The notes: generated from the sequence alone by a model not told the origin. Shown: positions 16,838 to 25,874, numbered from the stretch's first letter. The stretch: 58,018 nucleotides of DNA from Stagnihabitans tardus (GCF_009925085.1 NZ_JAABNR010000021.1:1-58018), one strand, 5' to 3'. Program-made: numbers and translations.

Positions 16838-16893
16838 ACAATATTCATTGCTTCCATTGCCTATTGTCAATGGTCAATGCAATCCCCTATGCT
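16838..16893 (+). promoter_or_regulatory. iolD promoter with two degenerate GCAA-N6-TTGC sites
   Basis: TTGTCA (16864-16869), an 18-bp spacer and TATGCT (16888-16893) form a plausible promoter for iolD. One site, ACAA-TATTCA-TTGC (16838-16851), matches the core at 7 of 8 arm positions. A second, TCAA-TGGTCA-ATGC (16867-16880), fits less well in the arms, but its centre read on the other strand (TGACCA) is identical to the centre of the site at 21602-21615. Both sites could also control divergent iolG2. Confidence 0.5.
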
Positions 16894-16919
16894 GAAGCCG
16901 CGAATCCGAGGAGGGGAAG

Positions 16920-18773
16920 ATGGCAAGACTGACGATGGCGCAGGCTCTGGTGCGCTGGCTTTGTGCGCAGATGACCGAGATCGAAGGGCAGCGCGTGCCG
17001 CTGTTCGCCGGGGTCTTCGGGATTTTCGGCCATGGCAATGTGACCTGCCTGTCCGAGGCCTTGGAGGCCGTGCAGGACCAGCTTCCGACCTGGCGCGGGC
17101 AGAATGAGCAGTCCATGGCCCTGGCCGCCATCGGCTTTGCCAAGGCCAAGCGGCGGCGGCAGATCATGGTGGCCACTTCCTCCATCGGGCCGGGCGCCTT
17201 GAACATGGTGACGGCGGCGGGGACGGCCCATGCCAACCGCCTGCCTTTGCTCTTGATCGCGGGGGATACCTTCACCAACCGCCTGCCTGATCCGGTGCTG
17301 CAGCAGGTCGAGCATTACAACGACCCGACGATCACCGTGAACGACGCCTTCAAGGCGGTGACGCGCTATTGGGACCGCATCACCCATCCGGCGCAATTGC
17401 TGCAAAGCTTGCCCCAGGCGGTCGGCGCCATGCTGGACCCGGCCGATTGCGGCCCGGCCTTCATCGCTTTGCCGCAGGACATCCAGGAGATTGCCTTCGA
17501 CTACCCCGAGGCCTTCTTTGAACCGCGCGTCTGGCGCATCCCCCGCCCCCGCCCCGACCGTGACGCCCTGGCCGAGGCGGCGGCTTTGCTGAAGACCGCC
17601 AAGAAGCCCCTGATCATCTCGGGCGGCGGCGTGCGCTATTCCGGCGCCGAAGAGGCCTTGCGCGCCTTTGCCGTCAAGCGTGGCATCCCCGTGGTCGAGA
17701 CCATCGCGGGCAAGGGCGGCTTGACCCATGACGACGCGGCCCATTGCGGGCCGATCGGGATCATCGGCTCGACCTCGGCCAATGCCCTGGCCGAGGAGGC
17801 GGATGTGATCCTGGCCCTCGGCACAAGGTTGCAGGATTTCACCACCGGCTCCTGGACCGCCTTTGCCCAGGATGCCCGCTTCATCGCCATCAATGCCGCG
17901 CGGTTCGATGCCTTGAAGCACCGCGCGCTGCCCGTGGTCTGCGACGCCTTGGAGGGTCTGACGGAACTGGACGCCGCCCTGGGCGATTGGCGGGTGGAGC
18001 ATCTGGCCCGCGGCAAGGCGCTCTTCGCCGAATGGAATGCGCTTTTGGACAGCCACCAGGCGCCCACCAATGCCCCGGTGCCGACCTATGCCCAGGTCGT
18101 GAATGTGGTGAATGCCTTCGCCGCCCCCAATGACACGCTGATCGCCGCGGCGGGCGGCATCCCGGGCGAGGTCGCCAAGGGCTGGCGGGTGAAGTCTCCC
18201 AACACCTTCGACCTGGAATTCGGCTTCTCTTGCATGGGCTATGAGATCGCGGCCGGTTGGGGTTGTGCGATGGCCCAGGAGGGCCCCGGGAGCCTGGGGG
18301 GAACGCCCATCGTCATGCTGGGCGACGGGACCTATATGATGATGAACTCGGACATCTATTCGACGGTGCTTTCGGGTCACAAGATGATCGTGGTGGTCTG
18401 CGACAATGGCGGTTACGCGGTGATCTCGCGTCTGCAGCAATTCAAGGGCGTGCCGGGGTTCAACAACCTCTTGCAAGATTGCCGGATCACCGACAAGGCG
18501 AACCCGCTGCATGTCGATTTCGCGGCCCATGCGGCCTCGATGGGGGCTTTGTCGCGCAAAGTGGAAAGCCTGGCCGACCTGGCCGAGGCGCTCGACTGGG
18601 CGCGGGGCAATGACCGGACCACGGTGATTGCGATCACCACGGATGCCTATTCCTGGGTCCCCGGGGATGCCGATTGGGACGTGGGCGTCCCCGAAGTGTC
18701 CAACCGCGAAAGCGTCCAGAAGGCGCGCGAGGCCCAGATCGCCATCCGCGCCAAGCAACGTATCGGAGTCTAA
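16920..18773 (+). CDS. iolD: 3D-(3,5/4)-trihydroxycyclohexane-1,2-dione acylhydrolase
   Basis: 617 residues, the normal length for IolD, from ATG 16920 with GAGGAGGGGAAG upstream. It is a thiamine-diphosphate enzyme: the catalytic Glu is in WRGQNEQSMALAAIG, and the ThDP/Mg motif runs from GDG (468-470) to Asn at about 496 in VVVCDNGGY. FGIFGHGNV, VATSSIGPGALNMVTAA and VSNRESV..ARE are specific to IolD. It hydrolyses the cyclic dione formed by IolE to 5-deoxy-D-glucuronate, opening the inositol ring. iolE follows one base after the stop. Confidence 0.95.
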   Translation: MARLTMAQALVRWLCAQMTEIEGQRVPLFAGVFGIFGHGNVTCLSEALEAVQDQLPTWRGQNEQSMALAAIGFAKAKRRRQIMVATSSIGPGALNMVTAAGTAHANRLPLLLIAGDTFTNRLPDPVLQQVEHYNDPTITVNDAFKAVTRYWDRITHPAQLLQSLPQAVGAMLDPADCGPAFIALPQDIQEIAFDYPEAFFEPRVWRIPRPRPDRDALAEAAALLKTAKKPLIISGGGVRYSGAEEALRAFAVKRGIPVVETIAGKGGLTHDDAAHCGPIGIIGSTSANALAEEADVILALGTRLQDFTTGSWTAFAQDARFIAINAARFDALKHRALPVVCDALEGLTELDAALGDWRVEHLARGKALFAEWNALLDSHQAPTNAPVPTYAQVVNVVNAFAAPNDTLIAAAGGIPGEVAKGWRVKSPNTFDLEFGFSCMGYEIAAGWGCAMAQEGPGSLGGTPIVMLGDGTYMMMNSDIYSTVLSGHKMIVVVCDNGGYAVISRLQQFKGVPGFNNLLQDCRITDKANPLHVDFAAHAASMGALSRKVESLADLAEALDWARGNDRTTVIAITTDAYSWVPGDADWDVGVPEVSNRESVQKAREAQIAIRAKQRIGV

Positions 18774-18774
18774 T

Positions 18775-19668
18775 ATGAAAGCGAAACTGGGCATTGCCCC
18801 CATCGCCTGGTGGAATGACGACCTGGCCGAACTCTCGGACGATGTGTCCCTGGAGGAGTGCCTGCGCCAGGCCTCCGTCGCGGGCTTTACCGGGATGGAG
18901 ACCGGGCGGCGCTTTCCGATGGATATGGCCGAACTGGGTCCGATCCTGGCGCGGCATGGGATTTCCGTCTGCGGCGGCTGGTTCTCGGGGCTGCTCTTGG
19001 ATGGCGATATCGAGGTCGAAAAGGACCGCATCGCCGCGCAGCATGCCTTCTTCAAGGCGGCGGGGGCTCCTTGCATCGTCTATGGCGAGACGGCGCGCTC
19101 GGTCCAGGGCGTGAAATCCGCGCCCCTGGCCACGAAACCCAAGCTCACCGAGGCCGAGATTGCGACCTACGGCCGCAAGATCTCTGACTTCGCCGACTGG
19201 TGCGCCGGGAATGGCATGCCGATCTCCTATCACCACCACATGGCGGCGGCGATCGAGACGGAAGAGGAGCTGGATTTGCTTATGAAGCACTCCACCGTGC
19301 CGCTTCTCTTCGATGCGGGCCATATGGCCTTTGCGGGTGGAAATAATCTGCGGGTGATCGAGAACCACCACAAGCGCATCACCCATGTCCATACCAAGGA
19401 CATCCGCCAGGCCGTGGTGGATGGGCTGGACCGGAGCCGGGAGTCTTTCCTCGATGCTGTCGTGAAGGGGGCCTTCACCGTGCCGGGTGATGGGTCCTTG
19501 GACTTCGAGGTTTTGGTCAAGGCGCTCGCCGCCAAGGGCTATGAGGGCTGGTTCGTCGTCGAGGCAGAGCAGGACCCGAAGGTCTCTCCGCCCTTGGAGA
19601 TGGCCAAGAAGGGCCACAAGGAGCTGCTGCGGGTCATGGCGGCGGCGGGCTACGAGGTGGCCAAATGA
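18775..19668 (+). CDS. iolE: myo-Inosose-2 dehydratase
   Basis: 297 residues from ATG 18775. It starts LGIAPIAWWNDD, the characteristic IolE N-terminus, and contains SYHHHMAA, LLFDAGHMAFAGG, ITHVHTKDIR and a C-terminal YEGWFVVEAEQDP, all typical of the xylose-isomerase-like TIM-barrel dehydratases that convert 2-keto-myo-inositol to the cyclic trihydroxy-dione used by IolD. His/Asp/Glu residues in these strands bind the metal. The gene lies between iolD and an SDR; its stop overlaps the SDR start (ATGA). Confidence 0.94.
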   Translation: MKAKLGIAPIAWWNDDLAELSDDVSLEECLRQASVAGFTGMETGRRFPMDMAELGPILARHGISVCGGWFSGLLLDGDIEVEKDRIAAQHAFFKAAGAPCIVYGETARSVQGVKSAPLATKPKLTEAEIATYGRKISDFADWCAGNGMPISYHHHMAAAIETEEELDLLMKHSTVPLLFDAGHMAFAGGNNLRVIENHHKRITHVHTKDIRQAVVDGLDRSRESFLDAVVKGAFTVPGDGSLDFEVLVKALAAKGYEGWFVVEAEQDPKVSPPLEMAKKGHKELLRVMAAAGYEVAK

Positions 19669-20474
19669 ACCGGATGGACGGCAAGGTCTGCGTCGTCACC
19701 GGGGCCACGCAGGGCCTGGGGGCTGCGATTGCGCGGCGGCTGGCCGCGGCGGGGGCCAAGGGGATCGTGGTCACGGGGCGCAATGCCGAGCGCGGCGCCC
19801 TGGTGGCGCGCCACATCGCCGAGGCGCATGGGATTTGGGCGCATTTCGTCCAGGCCGATTTCGGGAATGTGGAGGATTGCCGCAAGGTCGTGGCCGAGAC
19901 CGACCGGCTCTTCGGCCGGCTCGATGTGCTGGTGAACGCGGGCGCCTCGACCGCGCGGGGGACCATCGTGGACACCTCGCCTGAGACCTTTGACGCGCTT
20001 TTCGCCACCAATGTGCGCGGGCCCTATTTCCTGATGCAGGAGGCGATCCGGCTGATGATCGCCAAGGACATCCAGGGCGCGATCTGCAACATCGGCTCGA
20101 TCAGCGCGCTGGCGGGGCAGCCCTTCATCAACGCCTATTGCGCGTCGAAAGGGGCGCTGACGACCCTGACCGCCAACACCGCCTTCTCCGTCCTCGCCAA
20201 CCGCATCCGGGTCAACCAGCTGAACGTCGGCTGGATGGCGTCCGACAACGAACGCGGGCTGCAAGAGGCACAGGACCCCGATTGGGAGGCCAAGGCAGCC
20301 GCAAAATTGCCCTTCGGCCGCCTGGTCGATCCCGAGGAGGCCGCGCGGGCGGTCAACTTCCTCGTCTCGGACGACGCGGGCCTGATGACCGGCGCCATCG
20401 TGAATTTCGACCAATCGGTCTGGGGTGCCGTCGCGGGCGGCATGCCCACGCCGGATGGACCTTTGCGGCTGTAA
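19665..20474 (+). CDS. Short-chain dehydrogenase/reductase (SDR)
   Basis: 269 residues, ATG overlapping the iolE stop. TGATQGLG at about 12-19, a serine-containing NIGSISALAG strand and AYCASKGAL with catalytic Tyr/Lys identify a classical SDR. It resembles the SDR at 4163-4978 along its whole length, including the RVNQLNVGWMASDNE segment, so the two are paralogues or arose from a shared module. Last gene of the iolD operon. The role may be redox chemistry on an inositol isomer; substrate unknown. Confidence 0.85.
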   Translation: MNRMDGKVCVVTGATQGLGAAIARRLAAAGAKGIVVTGRNAERGALVARHIAEAHGIWAHFVQADFGNVEDCRKVVAETDRLFGRLDVLVNAGASTARGTIVDTSPETFDALFATNVRGPYFLMQEAIRLMIAKDIQGAICNIGSISALAGQPFINAYCASKGALTTLTANTAFSVLANRIRVNQLNVGWMASDNERGLQEAQDPDWEAKAAAKLPFGRLVDPEEAARAVNFLVSDDAGLMTGAIVNFDQSVWGAVAGGMPTPDGPLRL

Positions 20475-20549
20475 CCCCGCTCCCATGGGAGGCCGCATCG
20501 AGGGGGGCGGGATGGAGCAGCCGTCCCGCCCCTTTCCATGCGGGCCCAG

Positions 20550-20648
20550 ACCCGGGGTTTACCCCGGGCTACGCTGTCGAAACAGAGCGACCTTGCCGGA
20601 AGGGTGCGCGCGTGTCACTGGCGTAGCCCGGGGTACACCCCGGGTTAC
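20550..20648. repeat. REP-like inverted pair between converging operons
   Basis: ACCCGGGGTTTACCCCGGGC plus TACGC (20550-20574) and GCGTAGCCCGGGGTACACCC plus CGGGTTAC (20621-20648) are inverted copies of one another about 46 bp apart, and each is itself near-palindromic. This is the form of REP/BIME elements between converging genes. It sits between the plus-strand iolD operon and the minus-strand RpiR gene and could terminate or protect both transcripts. Confidence 0.65.
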
Positions 20649-20658
20649 CGGCCAATTC

Positions 20659-21519
20659 TTACGGACCAGTCACCACCGGGATGCGCGGCTTCTCGCCCTG
20701 TTGCAGGCCGGCCATCGCCACGCACAGCGCCTGCGCGAGGCACATCGGCGCGGCCAGGCTGCGGGAGAAGGTGTATTCGTGCTCGGGCACCGCAAAAAGC
20801 ACCCGGGCGGATTTCGCCAAAGGAGATAGCGTCGAGTCGGAAATCGCCACCACGGGCACGCCCCGGGCGGCGGTCTCTTCGACCACGTTCACCACCTCGG
20901 TCGCATAGAACCGGAAGCTGACGGCGAAGAGCAGGTCACTGGGACGCGCCACCTTGGCCATATGGGTGGCCAGCCCCCCGCCCGTGTCCAGAAGCACCGT
21001 CCGCTTGCCCAGCATGGTCAGGACATAGCGCAAGAGCTCCACCACCGGGGCCGAGCGCAGCTGGCCCGCCAGGTAGATCGTATCGGCCGCCTCCATCAGG
21101 GCCGCCGCCGCTTCGATATCCGCCGCGCTGGTATTGGCCAAAAGATCCTGCAACGAGGCCATGTCACGCACCACGAGGTCGCGCAGATGGCCGATGCCGC
21201 CCTCGGTCGCGCCCAGCTCATGCTCCAGCGCCTTGATGCGGGCGTCAAAGCCCGGGGCGGCGGTGGAGAGGCGGCGCTGGAAGACCGTCTGCATCTCCTT
21301 GAAGCCCTTGTACCCCAGCGTCTGCGCGTAACGCACGAAGCCCGAGGCATGGATGCCGCATTTCTCGCCGATGGCATTGACCGACATGACCGCCACGTCA
21401 TTGGGGTTCTGCGTCAGGAACAGCGCGATCTTCTGATAGCTTTTCGACGTGTTCTCATAGCGGTCATGGATCAGACGGATCAGGTCTTCATAGGTCTCGG
21501 GCGGGCGGTAGTCGGACAT
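20659..21519 (-). CDS. RpiR/MurR-family transcriptional regulator with SIS domain
   Basis: 286 residues from ATG 21519 with AAAGGAGAGG upstream. Residues about 15-90 hold an RpiR-type HTH (KIALFLTQNPNDVAVMS, IGEKCGIHASGFVRYAQTLG). Residues about 125-265 form a SIS sugar-phosphate-binding domain (AADTIYLAGQLRSAPVVELL, LLFAVSFRFYATEVV, GVPVVAISDS). Its recognition helix resembles that of the hybrid regulator at 3036, consistent with their operators sharing GCAA-N6-TTGC. It is divergent from ABC system 2 across a promoter region with a near-perfect site and probably also controls iolG2/iolD. Regulators of inositol genes in alphaproteobacteria are often of this family; effector unknown. Confidence 0.85.
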   Translation of the reverse strand: MSDYRPPETYEDLIRLIHDRYENTSKSYQKIALFLTQNPNDVAVMSVNAIGEKCGIHASGFVRYAQTLGYKGFKEMQTVFQRRLSTAAPGFDARIKALEHELGATEGGIGHLRDLVVRDMASLQDLLANTSAADIEAAAALMEAADTIYLAGQLRSAPVVELLRYVLTMLGKRTVLLDTGGGLATHMAKVARPSDLLFAVSFRFYATEVVNVVEETAARGVPVVAISDSTLSPLAKSARVLFAVPEHEYTFSRSLAAPMCLAQALCVAMAGLQQGEKPRIPVVTGP

Positions 21520-21601
21520 GGGCCTCTCCTTTGGGCGTCAGACTAGGGCCCGGGCGCCGCCCGCGCAAGCATTGGACGTTGCGAAGCGGAAAACAGTGTT
21601 G

Positions 21602-21656
21602 GCAATGACCATTGCGTGAGATTGAAATTGACAAAGATTGCGAATCTGCATCTTAT
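21602..21656 (+). promoter_or_regulatory. Promoter of ABC system 2 with GCAA-TGACCA-TTGC operator
   Basis: GCAATGACCATTGC (21602-21615) has 6-bp arms GCAATG/CATTGC around AC. Downstream, TTGACA (21628-21633), a 17-bp spacer and TCTTAT (21651-21656) form a good promoter for the binding-protein gene. A second inverted repeat CGCAA-N10-TTGCG spans 21564-21583, nearer the RpiR gene. Confidence 0.65.
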
Positions 21657-21715
21657 GAAGCCCGGCGAATACGCCCGCTGGCCCGGGAAGCCAGCATTCC
21701 AAGGGAGGAATACCA

Positions 21716-22738
21716 ATGATGAAGTCCATTCTGCTGGCCACCGTTGCGGTGGCCGGGCTGGCAACGACTGTCCAAGCGGCCGACCTTTCGGTCTGCGTCA
21801 GCTGGTCGAACTTCCGCGAAGAGCGCTGGAAGACCGACGAAGCCGCCATCAAGGGCGCGCTGGATGCTGCGGGCGCCAAGTATGTCTCGGCCGATGCCCA
21901 GACCTCGGCCACCAAGCAATTGGCCGATATCGAGGGCATGATCACCCAAGGGTGCTCGGCGCTGATCATCCTGGCGCAGGACTCGGCCTCGATCGGGCCG
22001 GCCCTGGATGCCGCAGCCGATGCGGGCATCCCGGTTGTGGGCTATGACCGCATGATCGACGATCCGCGCGCCTTCTACCTGACCTTCGACAACGTGGAGG
22101 TTGGCCGCATGCAGGCCCGCGCCGTGCTGGAGGCCATGCCCAAGGGCCGCTATGTCATGATCAAGGGCTCGCCCGTCGATCCGAACGCCGACTTCCTGCG
22201 CGGCGGCCAGCAAGAGGTTTTGCAGGCGGCCATCGATGCGGGCGACATCACCATCGTGGGCGAGGCCTATACCGACGACTGGCAGCCCGCCAATGCCCAG
22301 AAGAACATGGAGCAGATCCTGACCGAGACCAACAACGGCGTCGATGCCGTGGTGGCCTCGAACGACGGGACCGCGGGCGGCGTCGTGGCGGCGCTGACGG
22401 CGCAGGGCCTGGCGGGGATGCCGGTCTCGGGCCAGGATGGCGACATGGCGGCGCTGAACCGCGTGGCGCTTGGCACGCAGACCGTCTCGGTCTGGAAGGA
22501 CAGCCGCGCCTTGGGCAAGGCCGCCGGTGAAATCGCCGTGGCCCTGGCTTCGGGCACCGCGATGGACAAGATCGAAGGCTCGGCCGTCTTCAAGTCGCCC
22601 GGCGGCAAGGACCTGAACTCGGTGCTTCTGAAGCCGGTTCCGATCACCAAGGACAACCTGAACGTCGTCCTGGATGCGGGCTGGATCACCAAGGACCTGC
22701 TTTGCCAGGGCGGCGCGACCGTCGAGGTCTGCAAGTAA
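21716..22738 (+). CDS. ABC sugar transporter, periplasmic substrate-binding protein (XylF-like, system 2)
   Basis: 340 residues from ATG 21716 (a second ATG follows directly), with GGGAGGA upstream. Signal peptide of about 21 residues ending VQA-AD. The mature part resembles the D-xylose-binding protein XylF: VSWSNFREERWKTDE, LIILAQDSASIGPAL, GIPVVGYDRMI, VASNDGTAGGVVAAL and VSGQDGD. Likely ligands are pentoses, hexoses or cyclitols. Divergent from the RpiR gene, which presumably represses it. Confidence 0.87.
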   Translation: MMKSILLATVAVAGLATTVQAADLSVCVSWSNFREERWKTDEAAIKGALDAAGAKYVSADAQTSATKQLADIEGMITQGCSALIILAQDSASIGPALDAAADAGIPVVGYDRMIDDPRAFYLTFDNVEVGRMQARAVLEAMPKGRYVMIKGSPVDPNADFLRGGQQEVLQAAIDAGDITIVGEAYTDDWQPANAQKNMEQILTETNNGVDAVVASNDGTAGGVVAALTAQGLAGMPVSGQDGDMAALNRVALGTQTVSVWKDSRALGKAAGEIAVALASGTAMDKIEGSAVFKSPGGKDLNSVLLKPVPITKDNLNVVLDAGWITKDLLCQGGATVEVCK

Positions 22739-22755
22739 ACCCTTCGGACAGAACA

Positions 22756-22787
22756 GGCGCCGTCCCCCCGGGGGCGGCGCCCTTTTT
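22756..22787 (+). terminator. Hairpin with T-tract between binding protein and permease (system 2)
   Basis: GGCGCCGTCCCCC / CGGGGGCGGCGCC forms a long GC stem followed by TTTTT (22783-22787). Its place between the binding-protein gene and the permease, within one operon, suggests partial termination that keeps binding-protein mRNA in excess. Confidence 0.75.
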
Positions 22788-22801
22788 GCAAGGACAAGAC
22801 C

Positions 22802-24073
22802 ATGAGCGATGCAACCCGCCGCAGCCTTGCCGACACGCTGGAACTGGACAAGCGCCTCTTTGGCATGATCATCGCCTTTGCGGTGCTCTGCCTGGTGTTT
22901 CAATTCCAGACCGGAGGCACGTTCCTTTCGGCACGCAATATCTTCAACATTTCGGTGCAGACGGTCTCCGTGGGCATCATGGCGACGGGGATGGTCTTCG
23001 TCATCGTCTCGCGCAATATCGACCTCTCGGTGGGTTCGGTGCTGGCAACCTGCTCGGCCCTGATGGGGATGCTGCAGACCCAGTGGCTGGTGCCGGTGAC
23101 CGGGCTTGGGACCGGGACGACGCTGGTCGTCTCCATCCTCTTGGGGCTGGGCGTGGGCACGGCGATGGGGGCGGCCACGGGCTGGATGGTGGGCTATCAG
23201 CGCATCCCCTCCTTCATCGTGACGCTGGGGGGCTTGCTGATCTGGCGCAACGTCGCCTGGTACACGACCAACGGCCAATCGGTCGCGCTGCGCGACCCAA
23301 GGCTTTTGGCCTTCGGCGGGACCGAGGGCGTCATGGGGCCGGAGTGGAGCTGGGTCCTGGGCGGCCTTGCCACCCTGGCCGCAGCCGCAGCCGTGATCGC
23401 GGCGCGGCGTGGCAAGATGCGGCATGGCTTCCTGGTCAAGCCCGTCTGGGCCGAGGGCCTGCTGGTTGCCATGATCGCCGGCGGCATCCTGGGCTTCGTG
23501 GCGCTCGTGAATTCCTATGAAATCCCGGTGGGCAAGCTCAAGCGCATGTTCGAGGCGCAGGGCATGGACGTCCCCGAGGGCTATGTCGCCTATCACGGCT
23601 TGCCGATCTCGGTGCTGATCCTGGTGGCGGTGGCGGTGGCCATGACGGTGATCGCCCGCAAGACAAGGCTGGGGCGCTATATCTATGCCATCGGCGGAAA
23701 CCCGGATGCGGCCGAGCTTTCGGGGATCAACACCCGGATGATGACGGTCAAGATCTTTGCGCTGATGGGGTTCCTTTGCGGGCTTGCGGCTTTGGTGGCC
23801 CAGGCGCGGTTGCAAAGCCATGGCAATGACATCGGCACCTTGGATGAACTCAAGGTCATCGCCGCCGCCGTCATCGGGGGCACGGCCCTGGCCGGTGGGG
23901 TCGGCACGATCTATGGCGCGCTTCTGGGCGCCTTGGTCATGCAATCGCTGCAATCGGGCATGGCCATGATCGGGGTGGACACGCCCTTTCAGAACATCGT
24001 CGTCGGAGGCGTGCTGATCATCGCCGTCTGGATCGACATCTTCTACCGCAAGCGCATGGGGGAACGCACATGA
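22802..24073 (+). CDS. ABC sugar transporter, permease (XylH-like, system 2)
   Basis: 423 residues, longer than the system 1 and 3 permeases and matching the XylH type. Hydrophobic segments occur throughout, with [52 protein letters not shown] and [18 protein letters not shown] as family landmarks. A soluble insert at about 195-250 is usual in XylH-type proteins. The stop overlaps the ATPase start (ATGA). Confidence 0.88.
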   Translation: MSDATRRSLADTLELDKRLFGMIIAFAVLCLVFQFQTGGTFLSARNIFNISVQTVSVGIMATGMVFVIVSRNIDLSVGSVLATCSALMGMLQTQWLVPVTGLGTGTTLVVSILLGLGVGTAMGAATGWMVGYQRIPSFIVTLGGLLIWRNVAWYTTNGQSVALRDPRLLAFGGTEGVMGPEWSWVLGGLATLAAAAAVIAARRGKMRHGFLVKPVWAEGLLVAMIAGGILGFVALVNSYEIPVGKLKRMFEAQGMDVPEGYVAYHGLPISVLILVAVAVAMTVIARKTRLGRYIYAIGGNPDAAELSGINTRMMTVKIFALMGFLCGLAALVAQARLQSHGNDIGTLDELKVIAAAVIGGTALAGGVGTIYGALLGALVMQSLQSGMAMIGVDTPFQNIVVGGVLIIAVWIDIFYRKRMGERT

Positions 24074-24813
24074 CACCGCTTCTGGAGATGCGCGACATCT
24101 CGATTTCCTTCGGTGGCATCAAGGCGGTGGATCACGTCACCATCGACCTGCGTCCGGGCGAGGTCGTGGGGCTTCTGGGCCACAACGGCGCGGGCAAGTC
24201 GACGCTGATCAAGTGCCTCTCGGGCGCCTACCAGGCCGACCAGGGCCAGATCCTGATCGAGGGGCGGCCGGTGACCATCCAGAACCCTCGCGACGCCCGC
24301 GCCTTCAACATCGAGACGATCTACCAGACCCTGGCACTCTCGGACAACTTGGACGCCTCGGCCAACCTGTTCCTGGGGCGCGAGATGCTGACGCCCCTGG
24401 GCTTCATGGACGACGCGCGGATGGAGGCCGAGACCCGCCGCATCATGGGTCGCCTGAACCCGAACTTCCGCAAGTTCAACGTGCCGGTCTCGGCGCTGTC
24501 GGGCGGGCAGCGGCAATCGGTGGCCATCGCAAGGGCGGTCTATTTCAACGCCAAGATCCTGATCATGGACGAGCCCACGGCCGCCCTTGGCCCGCACGAG
24601 ACCCAGATGGTGGCGGAGCTGATCCAGGAGCTGAAGGCGCAAGGCCTGGGGATCATCCTGATCGAGCACGACATCCACAATGTGATGAAGCTCTGCGACC
24701 GAGCCTCGGTGATGAAGAACGGGCAACTGGTCGGCACGGTCAAGGTCGACGAGGTGACCGACGAGGAGATCCTGGCCATGATCATTCTCGGCAAGAAACC
24801 GGTGCGCGCATGA
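24070..24813 (+). CDS. ABC sugar transporter, single-domain ATP-binding protein (system 2)
   Basis: 247 residues. Walker A is GHNGAGKST (37-45), signature [15 protein letters not shown], Walker [13 protein letters not shown], and the switch His is in IIEHD-type LIEHDIHNV. Single-domain ATPases pair as homodimers with XylH/FrcC-like permeases, unlike the double-domain ATPase of system 1. The start overlaps the permease stop and the stop overlaps the next start (ATGA in both cases). Confidence 0.9.
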   Translation: MTPLLEMRDISISFGGIKAVDHVTIDLRPGEVVGLLGHNGAGKSTLIKCLSGAYQADQGQILIEGRPVTIQNPRDARAFNIETIYQTLALSDNLDASANLFLGREMLTPLGFMDDARMEAETRRIMGRLNPNFRKFNVPVSALSGGQRQSVAIARAVYFNAKILIMDEPTAALGPHETQMVAELIQELKAQGLGIILIEHDIHNVMKLCDRASVMKNGQLVGTVKVDEVTDEEILAMIILGKKPVRA

Positions 24814-25874
24814 TCCGTTATGCCGTCATCGGCGCGGGCTGGATCGCGCAAGAGGCCTTCCTGCCCGGCGTTCCTGCCACCGGCAATTCCCGCGTGCAGG
24901 CCCTGGTCTCCGGCCATCCCCGCGCGCGGGAGCTCGCGGATTTCCACGCCATCCCCGAGGTCCTGGGCTATGGCGACTACGACGCCCTGGTGGCCTCTGA
25001 CCGGATCGACGCGGTCTATATCGCCCTGCCGAACTCGATGCATGCCGATTACGCGATTCGGGCCTTGCGGGCGGGCAAGCATGTCCTGGTGGAAAAGCCG
25101 CTGGCCACGACGCTGGAGGAAAGCCGCGCCATGATCGCGGCCGCCGAGGCCTCGGGGCGGTTCCTGATGACCGCCTACCGGCTGCACAACGAGCCCGGGA
25201 CGCTGGCCGCGCTTGAGGCGATCAGGGCGGGCAAGATCGGCCAGCCGGTACATTTCACCTCTGCCTTCGGCTTCCAAAGCGCGATTGGCAACCACCGTTT
25301 GCAAGCCAGCTACTGGGGCGGGCCCTTGCAAGACATCGGCGTCTATTGCCTGAACGCCGCCCGCCATGTCTTTGGCGCGGAGCCCCTGGCGGTTCAGGCC
25401 ATGGCCTCCCGCCCGCCACAGGACCCCCGTTTCACCGAGATCGACGCTCATGTCGCCGTCACCCTGCGTTTCCCGCAAGGCCTGGCGCAGTTCTTCTGCT
25501 CCTTCGGCACGGAAGGCGTCGAATACTGCCGCGTCCTCGGCACCCAGGGCGAGCTGATCCTTGACCCCGCCTTCCGCTTCGAGAACGCCATGTCGCTGCG
25601 GCTGCGGCAGGGGGACCGCGTCACGGTCACCGATTTCCCGGCGGTGGATCACTTCGCGGGGCAGTTGGCCTATTTCTCGGACTGCATCGCGGCGGGGACC
25701 GCGCCCGAAGCCGACGGCGCGGAAGGCCTGGCCGATATGGTGGCACTTCTCGCCATCGAAGAGGCGATCCGGACAGGTGCCACCGTGGCGCTGGATCTCC
25801 CCCCGCGCCCCCGACACCCCGATGCGACGATGGAACGCCGCTTCGCGCCCACCACGCATCGGCTGTTGTTGTAA
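24810..25874 (+). CDS. Gfo/Idh/MocA oxidoreductase, glucose-fructose-oxidoreductase-like
   Basis: 354 residues from ATG 24810, coupled to the ATPase. [45 protein letters not shown] (Lys), [10 protein letters not shown] and [20 protein letters not shown] match the Zymomonas glucose-fructose oxidoreductase and sugar 1-dehydrogenase branch. No signal peptide is visible, so it acts in the cytoplasm. It probably oxidises the sugar imported by system 2 to a lactone or ketone. It ends the operon; GGCTGAC/GTCAGCC arms at 25879-25885 and 25908-25914 may form a weak terminator. Confidence 0.8.
   Translation: MIRYAVIGAGWIAQEAFLPGVPATGNSRVQALVSGHPRARELADFHAIPEVLGYGDYDALVASDRIDAVYIALPNSMHADYAIRALRAGKHVLVEKPLATTLEESRAMIAAAEASGRFLMTAYRLHNEPGTLAALEAIRAGKIGQPVHFTSAFGFQSAIGNHRLQASYWGGPLQDIGVYCLNAARHVFGAEPLAVQAMASRPPQDPRFTEIDAHVAVTLRFPQGLAQFFCSFGTEGVEYCRVLGTQGELILDPAFRFENAMSLRLRQGDRVTVTDFPAVDHFAGQLAYFSDCIAAGTAPEADGAEGLADMVALLAIEEAIRTGATVALDLPPRPRHPDATMERRFAPTTHRLLL

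Noticed and set aside
16887-19076. A 729-codon minus-strand frame opposite iolD and iolE
   Set aside because: Same antisense artefact; no domain or ribosome binding site, while iolD and iolE are certain.
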